Below, piece after piece: positions 30,728-36,676 of a DNA stretch of 36,676 bases (position 1 is its first letter; every line of letters begins with the position of its first letter). The DNA lies in the NCBI GenBank assembly GCA_030538915.1, contig JAUNTC010000008.1, forward strand, positions 1-36,676. The letters run 5' to 3'. Both the position numbers and the translations under genes were made by a program. Source of the DNA: Lachnospiraceae bacterium. GTDB lineage: Bacteria > Bacillota > Clostridia > Lachnospirales > Lachnospiraceae. The notes under the pieces are model-generated. The model did not search any database. It saw only the letters and a program-made list of their open reading frames with translations, and was not told the origin of the DNA.

Positions 30728-33700
30728 ATGATGGTAGACTACGATGACACTGTAACACATGCAGTGACAAGAAGAGGTAACTTCCTTATTGGCGCAGGGG
30801 CTTTTGAGGGAAATGAACTGACAACACTGGATCTTCCAGAAGGTGTGATCTTCATCGGATCACGTTCGTTTGCAAAAAACAAACTGACATCCGTAACAAT
30901 TCCTCACACATTCTGGTGGCTGGAAAACTCAGCATTTGCATACAACGAGATCACAAAGGTAAACTTCCCGAAAACATGTGATTTCCAGGCACAGATCCAC
31001 GCATTTGCATTCTCACACAACCAGATCAAATCCGTAAGACTTCCAGACTACATGGAAGTAGTAGAGAAGAAATCCTTCTACTGGAATCCGGGTATGGAAG
31101 AGTGTCCAAAAGATGCACCGGAAAAAGAGCAGGAATTCGGCGGCGTTGTTTACATGTACACAGACAATAAAAATCTGTTTGACATGGAACGTATCCACCA
31201 TATGGGACGTACTGCTGACTCTCAGCATTCATGGCATCAGAAGCTGATCCTTGGATCCCTTCCGGATACAGAAGAGACATGGAATGCAGACGACTTTACA
31301 TTTGACGGAACAACGATCACAGGTTTATCTGAGAGTGGTATTGCAAAGAGAAAAGATAACAGAGAACTTGCATTACCAGACAAAACTCCGGATGGAAAGT
31401 ATGTGACAGCAATCGGAAAAACAACTGCAGATACAGGATTGTTTGCAACTGCAGATGAACAGTTTACAAAGGTGACATTGCCTGCAAAACTGGAAACAAT
31501 CGGAGATAGAGCATTTGTAAACAATGGTATTACAAAAGTAGAATTTCCAAAGACATTAAAGTCTATCGGTGTAGCCGCTTTCCAGAGAAATAAATTAGAA
31601 TGTGTTATTCTTCTAGACAGTGTGACAACACTGGGCGGAGGAGCATTCGGAACAAATGCGACAATTAAGAAAATCGTATTGTCTAAAGGACTGACAGAGA
31701 TTGCGCCAGGTGCATTCGGAAGCAGTGATGCTGCCAACTTTATGACAGGTCTTACAGAGCTTACAATTCCGGAAGGAATTACAAAGATTGGAAACAATGC
31801 ATTTGCAGGAAATAATATCCACAACATCGTGATTCCATCTACTGTAAAGACAATTGATCGATTGGCATTCTCTACAAAAGAGTATCTGACAGATCCATGT
31901 ACATTGACTTTACCTGAAGGTCTGGAAACAATCGGTGCAAATGCGTTTAGAAATAAATCTATTGCTTCCGTAGTTCTTCCAACTACATTGAAGAGAATTG
32001 AAAAGACAACATTTAGAAGAGAGTATTCTTCTGGTGCAGATTCAGGAAAAACTAAATTATACGTAAGTACAGAAGAACAGTACAATGATACAACGAACTT
32101 CCCACAGTCTGATTACCACCAGGTAATTTTCAGAGCTCCTGGACAGGAAGACAAATGGAATGCGGAAGACTTTACTTATGGAACAATCACGCAGGATCTG
32201 TATCCGGCTACAGATATGTCAGCAGTTACAAAGATTACTGGTGTAGGAATTACTGGTTTTTCAGAAGCTGGATTAGAAAAACTAGATAAAAATAAAGACC
32301 TTGTAATTCCGGCAAAGGATGCCGACAGAAATCCAATCGTTGGTATCGGTGCAGGTGCGTTCCAGAAGAAAGGCATCACATCAGTAACATTCCCGAAGGG
32401 TGTTATGACAAGCTATAGTGGCAATGACATTGCAGAAGGACTGACGGAGCGAGGTAACTTTATTATTCAGTCCAGTGCATTTTTAGGAAATGAATTGACA
32501 TCCGTAGATTTCCCTGAAGGTGTTATCTATATTGGCGGTACTGCATTTAAGAGCAATCAGTTACAGAGTGTAAAATTCTCTCATACAATCTGGCATATTG
32601 CATCACAGGCATTTGCAACGAACCAGATTACAATTGTAGAATTCCCGAAGACATGTGATTTTAATCTGAATCTGGACAATATGTCTTTTGCACAGAATAA
32701 GATTAAATCTGTAAGACTTCCAGATAGAACAGAAAAAGTAACCAATTCTGTATTCTTCCAGAATACAGGAAAAGAACCGGTTTCAGATAGTGCTCCGAAC
32801 GCGAACTACAAAAAGGGCGGAGTTGTCTACATGTACAATGAGAATGTAGATTTATCTAAGAAAGGTATGATCACACATACAGAAGGTGAAGGAACCGGGA
32901 CTGGAACATCAGGAACCAAATCCTGGGTACAGAAATTTATCTTCGGTGAAATGCCGGCAGAAGAGCAGCCATGGAATACTTCTCAGTTTGAGTTTGACGG
33001 AACAACAATTAAAGGCTTTAATGAAGCAGGATTAAAGAAGGTTGCAGCTGGAGAAACAGAAGTACCTCTTCCGGCAACAAATAAAGAAGGCGAAGCAATC
33101 ACAGCAATTGCAGCCAGTGCATTTGATACAAAAGGCCTTACAAAAGTTACAATTCCTGAGACTGTAACATCTATAGGTAATATGGCATTCAGAGGCAATG
33201 CAATTACTGAGATCACAATTCCGGACAGTGTAATAACATTAGGAACAGCAGTATTTACAAACTGCGCATCATTAGAAAAAGTAACTTTATCAAAAGCATT
33301 AAAAGTGATTTCGCCATCTACATTTAATTTCACCAAGCTGAAAGAACTTGAGATTCCGGAAGGTGTACAGACAATCGGAAGAATGGCATTCAATAACGTG
33401 CCGCTTGCTTCTCTTAGTCTGCCATCTACATTAAAGACAATTGATAAACAGGCATTTAAGGGCAATCAGTTAGCAAAAGTAGAGATCCCGGCATCTGTAG
33501 AGACAATTGGCCAGAGTGCATTCTCTCAGGACGTAGAGGGACCTGGACTTGCACCAAGAATGACAAGCCTTGTATTACACGAAGGTCTTAAAGAAATCGG
33601 AAAGACAGCATTTGAAAAGACATTATTGACAACTGTAAATATTCCATCTAGTCTCGAAAAACTTGCAGATACAGCATTTGTAAAAGGCGAAAAAGGACAG

Positions 33701-35413
33701 GTAAGATTATATTCAGCAAATAAGAAACATCTTGAATTAGTAGAAAAAGTATTCTATCCAGAGTACACAGATAAAAATGACGGAAGCGGACATAAAGTTG
33801 TCTATGACCAGATTGCAGGAAGCGGCTGGTCACACGAAGACTTCACATTTGAAGGCAACAAGGTGACAGGATGGAGTGAACAGGGAAATAAGACACGTAA
33901 GAGCGATGCAGTAGTAAAAGAAGACGCACGTACACTTGTTATCCCATCTGTGAACCCAGAAACATTAGAACCAATCACAGAAGTTGGTGGAAAAGCATTT
34001 GAAATTCCAGAAGGCGAATGGGTTCAGAAAAAAGAAGGTGTAGAATCACCAAACGGTATGGACACGGTAATCTTACCGGATACACTTACAACAATCGGCG
34101 TAAGAGCATTCCGTTACAACAAGATTAAGAACGTAGAGATTCCAGCATCTGTAACAAAGATCGGCGAGAGCGCATTTAACTCAAACCAGCTTAAGAAACT
34201 TGTGATTCCAGATACAGTAACAGACTTAGAGTCAGGTGCATTCTCTGCAAATGAAATTACAGAGCTTACACTGTCTAAGAACGTAACAGTGATCCCGGCA
34301 GGTGCATTCTCAATGAACATCCGCTTAGATCATGTAGACATTCCGGATACCGTAACAGAGATTGGAGAAATGGCATTTGCAGGAGCAAGACTTACAAGTC
34401 TTACAATTCCGGCATCTGTAACAAAGATTGGAAGAAAAGCTTTCCACTTACATCACATTGAAGAGCTTGTAATTCCAGGTAATGTAAAAGAAGTCGGTGA
34501 GTCTGCATTTGAAGGAACTTTCAAGGCAATCACATTAAAGAAACTGACGATCGAAAACGGTGTAGAAAAGATTGGTAAATACGCATTCAAGGAAGGATAT
34601 CTTGAGAGCGTAGATATTCCTGAATCCGTAACAGAGCTTGCAGATGATGCATTCTATGCAAATGCAGGAACAAACAATGACCATGTAGTAGTTGTAAATG
34701 TAAAGACAAAGAGCCAGTTTGAAAACTTCAAATCCAGTGATTGTCAGAAAGTGGTATACGTTGGAGCACCAGATCCAGTTGATCCGGATCCAGACAAACC
34801 GAACCCAGATAAGCCAAATCCGGATAAACCGAACCCGGACAAACCGAATCCAGATAAACCAGACAAACCAGAGCTTCCGAATGAACCACCAAAGGTTATA
34901 AAAGTTACAGCTAAAAATGTAAAATTAGCAGCAAGCACATACACATACAACGGTAAGGTTCGCAAACCGGCAGTGAAGGTTGCTGTGAATAGTAAGAAAG
35001 TTGCAGCTTCTAACTACACTGTAAAATACAGCAAAGGAAGAAAGAATGTTGGAACTTACAAAGTAACTGTGACGATGAAGAATAAATACATCGGAAAAGT
35101 AACAAAGACATTCAAGATTAATCCAAAGGGAACAGCAATTAAATCTGTTAAACGTGGAAAGAGACAGATCAAAGTAACATGGAGCAAGCAGAATAAGCAG
35201 ACGACAGGTTACAAGATCCAGTACTCAAGAAACAGTAAGTTCAACAAATCTGTAAAAACAACAACTGTATCTAAGAACAGATACACAAGCAAGACCATTA
35301 AGAAACTCACAAAGAACAAGAGATACTATGTAAGAATCCGCACATACAAGAAAGTCGGAAAGACAACATATTATTCTAAGTGGTCAAAAGCAAAGAGCGT
35401 AAAAGTTAAATAA
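30728..35413 (+). CDS. BspA-like LRR surface protein, main part of the frameshifted gene
   Basis: 1,561 residues from the first ATG after the lesion; homologous coding begins near 30695. It is built almost wholly of LRR_5 (BspA-type, Treponema pallidum-like) repeats such as AFxxNxLTSVxIPxxVxxIG. They are grouped in modules that each begin with W(N/S)xxDF (nucleotides 31279, 32156, 32972, 33826; the first at 30486). After the LRRs come a Pro-Asn-Asp-Lys repeat linker (34784-34870), a bacterial Ig-like segment (STYTYNGKVRKPAVKV) and a fibronectin-III-like end (TGYKIQYSRNSKF, RYYVRIRTYKKV, YYSKWSKAKSVKVK). BspA-type proteins bind fibronectin, mucus or other bacteria in known cases. There is no LPXTG motif. 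This part lacks the signal peptide, so the surface protein is made only if the frameshift is corrected. Confidence 0.82.
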   Translation: MMVDYDDTVTHAVTRRGNFLIGAGAFEGNELTTLDLPEGVIFIGSRSFAKNKLTSVTIPHTFWWLENSAFAYNEITKVNFPKTCDFQAQIHAFAFSHNQIKSVRLPDYMEVVEKKSFYWNPGMEECPKDAPEKEQEFGGVVYMYTDNKNLFDMERIHHMGRTADSQHSWHQKLILGSLPDTEETWNADDFTFDGTTITGLSESGIAKRKDNRELALPDKTPDGKYVTAIGKTTADTGLFATADEQFTKVTLPAKLETIGDRAFVNNGITKVEFPKTLKSIGVAAFQRNKLECVILLDSVTTLGGGAFGTNATIKKIVLSKGLTEIAPGAFGSSDAANFMTGLTELTIPEGITKIGNNAFAGNNIHNIVIPSTVKTIDRLAFSTKEYLTDPCTLTLPEGLETIGANAFRNKSIASVVLPTTLKRIEKTTFRREYSSGADSGKTKLYVSTEEQYNDTTNFPQSDYHQVIFRAPGQEDKWNAEDFTYGTITQDLYPATDMSAVTKITGVGITGFSEAGLEKLDKNKDLVIPAKDADRNPIVGIGAGAFQKKGITSVTFPKGVMTSYSGNDIAEGLTERGNFIIQSSAFLGNELTSVDFPEGVIYIGGTAFKSNQLQSVKFSHTIWHIASQAFATNQITIVEFPKTCDFNLNLDNMSFAQNKIKSVRLPDRTEKVTNSVFFQNTGKEPVSDSAPNANYKKGGVVYMYNENVDLSKKGMITHTEGEGTGTGTSGTKSWVQKFIFGEMPAEEQPWNTSQFEFDGTTIKGFNEAGLKKVAAGETEVPLPATNKEGEAITAIAASAFDTKGLTKVTIPETVTSIGNMAFRGNAITEITIPDSVITLGTAVFTNCASLEKVTLSKALKVISPSTFNFTKLKELEIPEGVQTIGRMAFNNVPLASLSLPSTLKTIDKQAFKGNQLAKVEIPASVETIGQSAFSQDVEGPGLAPRMTSLVLHEGLKEIGKTAFEKTLLTTVNIPSSLEKLADTAFVKGEKGQVRLYSANKKHLELVEKVFYPEYTDKNDGSGHKVVYDQIAGSGWSHEDFTFEGNKVTGWSEQGNKTRKSDAVVKEDARTLVIPSVNPETLEPITEVGGKAFEIPEGEWVQKKEGVESPNGMDTVILPDTLTTIGVRAFRYNKIKNVEIPASVTKIGESAFNSNQLKKLVIPDTVTDLESGAFSANEITELTLSKNVTVIPAGAFSMNIRLDHVDIPDTVTEIGEMAFAGARLTSLTIPASVTKIGRKAFHLHHIEELVIPGNVKEVGESAFEGTFKAITLKKLTIENGVEKIGKYAFKEGYLESVDIPESVTELADDAFYANAGTNNDHVVVVNVKTKSQFENFKSSDCQKVVYVGAPDPVDPDPDKPNPDKPNPDKPNPDKPNPDKPDKPELPNEPPKVIKVTAKNVKLAASTYTYNGKVRKPAVKVAVNSKKVAASNYTVKYSKGRKNVGTYKVTVTMKNKYIGKVTKTFKINPKGTAIKSVKRGKRQIKVTWSKQNKQTTGYKIQYSRNSKFNKSVKTTTVSKNRYTSKTIKKLTKNKRYYVRIRTYKKVGKTTYYSKWSKAKSVKVK
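34784..34870 (+). repeat. Coding 15-base tandem repeat (Pro-Asn-Pro-Asp-Lys)
   Basis: Units coding P-N-P-D-K repeat four times with shorter copies at each end. Their codons vary (AACCCA, AATCCG, AACCCG, AATCCA), so selection acts on the peptide: a stiff, charged spacer between the LRR region and the C-terminal Ig/Fn3-like domains. Confidence 0.8.
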
Positions 35414-35431
35414 AACTTAAGCAAACAGTCG

Positions 35432-35469
35432 AAGGCTGTCACTCCCTGAAAAGAGAGTGGCGGCCTTTT
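35432..35469 (+). terminator. Rho-independent terminator of the LRR gene
   Basis: AAGGCTGTCACTC (35432-35444) pairs with GAGTGGCGGCCTT (35455-35467) over 13 bp including G-T pairs, followed by a T run to 35469. Confidence 0.85.
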
Positions 35470-35517
35470 GACATATAGATAATATTAATAAATGAGTCTA
35501 TTCATAGATAATACTGA

Positions 35518-35547
35518 TTGGAGAGATAGCGCAAAACAAAGTATAAT
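35518..35547 (+). promoter_or_regulatory. Promoter of the FIVAR surface-protein gene
   Basis: TTGGAG (35518-35523), 18-bp spacer, consensus TATAAT (35542-35547). Confidence 0.6.
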
Positions 35548-35595
35548 AGCAAGTGTAAAAATATAAAATTTTCAAGAAAGAAAAGGAGAAAAATT

Positions 35596-36676
35596 ATGAG
35601 AAAGACAAAAAGAATTGTTGCCTGGCTCCTGTCTTTAGCAATGGTCTTAGGATTGTTTGCAGGACAAGTAAATGTAGCGAAAGCTGCAGGATATAGCATT
35701 TATGTTTTTGAACTGGATTCTGCTGAACTTCCAAGTGAAGGAGGAGATTTGGTTGCAACAGTTAAGTTTGATGATTTCATAACAGAGGACAGACCGATTT
35801 ACTATCAGTTAAAGAAAAACGGTGTGGTTGTAGAGGGATGCGAGAACGTGGAAAGTCAGGTTGTTGGGGATAAACTAACAGTCAAAATTCCGGCAAACAA
35901 AACAACAGAAGTAGAAAACTATACAATCATTGTTAACTTGAAAAGCGGACAATTTGAATATTCTTGGGGCACACTTATGACAGGTGCTAAGAAAAAGAGT
36001 TTTACAGTTGCAGCTGGTGCAGGACAGAAGCCAGAGACTCCGGGTGGGTCAAAAGTTTTACCAGATGAAAGTCATTTCCGTGCAAGAGCAGTAGATCAGA
36101 ATGGCAATCCGGTAGCTGGTGTAAAATTTGATGTAAAAAATTCGTACAATAATTTAGCTCCAAAGTCTGTAACAAGTGACGCAAATGGTGTAGTTGAAAT
36201 CGCAATTGATCAGTATGACATTGATGCAGCAAAAACGATTTCTCTCGCAGAGAATGATAAGTGGGAATGCGAAACAACACATAGTTATACAACATATTAC
36301 TGCGAAGGAAAAATTGAGAAGATTGATGGACAGAACCTCAGAGATATCAGTGAAGAATTAGTATATGTTCTGAAAGAAAAAGGTGCAGCTTTTAAAGCTG
36401 ACAAAGTAGCTTTAAAAGCAGCCATTGATGAAGCAACAGCAATCGATACAGACAAATACAGTGCCGGAGTAGAAGAACTTAAGAGCGCACTTGCAGAAGC
36501 AAACACAGTATATGCAAATGAAAAAGCAACACAGCCAGAAGTAGATGCACAGGTAGAAAGCTTAAAAGCGGCAATCGCAGCATTAGTAGAAAAAGCTGAC
36601 AAAGTAGCTTTAAAAGCAGCGATTGATGAAGCAACAGCAATCGATACAGACAAATACAGTGCCGGAGTAGAAGAAC
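35596..36676 (+). CDS. Secreted FIVAR-repeat surface protein (3' partial)
   Basis: The frame opens at ATG 35596 after AAAAGGAG and runs off the right edge (360 codons visible). The signal peptide (MRKTKRIVAWLLSLAMVLGL) has a likely cleavage near AKA|AG at residue 30. Residues about 31-140 form a beta-rich domain (SAELPSEGGDLVATVKF, NYTIIVNLKSG). About 155-240 form a transthyretin/SpaA-like segment (FRARAVDQNGNPVAGVKFDV, SDANGVVEIAI). From about residue 267 come 66-residue helical FIVAR repeats (ADKVALKAAIDEATAID). Such repeats make long stalks in Gram-positive adhesins and wall-bound enzymes. No catalytic domain is visible in the part present. It is transcribed alone from its own promoter. 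Confidence 0.85.
   Translation, partial: MRKTKRIVAWLLSLAMVLGLFAGQVNVAKAAGYSIYVFELDSAELPSEGGDLVATVKFDDFITEDRPIYYQLKKNGVVVEGCENVESQVVGDKLTVKIPANKTTEVENYTIIVNLKSGQFEYSWGTLMTGAKKKSFTVAAGAGQKPETPGGSKVLPDESHFRARAVDQNGNPVAGVKFDVKNSYNNLAPKSVTSDANGVVEIAIDQYDIDAAKTISLAENDKWECETTHSYTTYYCEGKIEKIDGQNLRDISEELVYVLKEKGAAFKADKVALKAAIDEATAIDTDKYSAGVEELKSALAEANTVYANEKATQPEVDAQVESLKAAIAALVEKADKVALKAAIDEATAIDTDKYSAGVEE
36394..36676 (+). repeat. 198-bp tandem FIVAR coding repeat
   Basis: Unit 1 spans 36394-36591 and unit 2 begins at 36592 and runs past the window end. The overlapping 85 bases differ at only one synonymous position (GCC/GCG), so the duplication is recent or kept uniform by recombination. Copy number is likely to vary and to be hard to assemble. 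Confidence 0.88.

Noticed and set aside
31237..32085. A 282-codon open frame on the minus strand inside the LRR gene
   Set aside because: The plus strand has an unmistakable LRR pattern throughout. The minus frame has no ribosome binding site, no recognisable motif, and is open because of repeated codon usage on the other strand.
34784..34870. Short direct repeats as a CRISPR-like array
   Set aside because: They are in-frame 15-base units coding Pro-Asn-Pro-Asp-Lys with synonymous variation and no spacers.

Overview
The window looks like a piece of a gut Clostridia chromosome, most likely Lachnospiraceae (Mediterraneibacter/Dorea/Blautia type). The reasons are strong AGGAGG-type ribosome binding sites, moderately low GC, a folC-folE-HD-folP-folBK operon, BspA-like leucine-rich-repeat and FIVAR surface proteins, Big_2 domains, and a YnjBCD-type ABC transporter. 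The genus is inferred from gene content only. I see no phage, insertion sequence, CRISPR array, tRNA or rRNA.

Layout. 1-700: the 3' end of a secreted SH3-like protein, then a degraded stretch with an ABC-exporter remnant. 705-2740: thioredoxin, a convergent Crp/Fnr regulator, and divergently from it a DUF134-NifX fusion with a His/Cys-rich tail. The two divergent promoters have mirror-image -35 boxes buried in one inverted repeat. 2775-4900: an exported, C-terminally anchored 5'-nucleotidase. 4918-5937 (minus): an M42 aminopeptidase. 6025-10276: the folate operon, preceded by two NrdR-box-like direct repeats and containing an HD hydrolase of unassigned role. 10344-12041: a tandem glycine riboswitch and glyA. 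12044-19565: a five-gene glycosyltransferase operon (six catalytic domains), three of whose proteins share a coiled-coil plus basic C-terminal tail. 19647-22010: a secreted Big_2/MucBP-like protein gene interrupted by an in-frame TGA. 22052-30191: an eight-gene operon encoding a TVP38-type membrane protein, a fused TIGR04282/TIGR04283-type transferase, an APH-like kinase with altered catalytic residues, a complete ABC importer and a nucleoside hydrolase. 30225-35413: a giant BspA-like LRR protein broken by a one-base frameshift at an A-run. 35596 to the end: a FIVAR-repeat surface protein that continues past the window.

How it may work together. The palindrome GGGCATATGCCC in front of the 22-30 kb operon closely resembles the half-sites in the crp/DUF134-nifX promoter region, which suggests one regulon about 20 kb apart. 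The 22-30 kb operon is the best candidate for an undescribed system. Its mix of transferases known from arsenosugar-type neighbourhoods, a kinase, a nucleoside hydrolase and an importer fits uptake and remodelling of a nucleoside- or sugar-phosphate-like compound, possibly onto a lipid. Neither substrate nor product can be read from sequence. Two of the three large surface-protein genes carry single-site lesions, which are either real (phase variation or decay) or sequencing errors.
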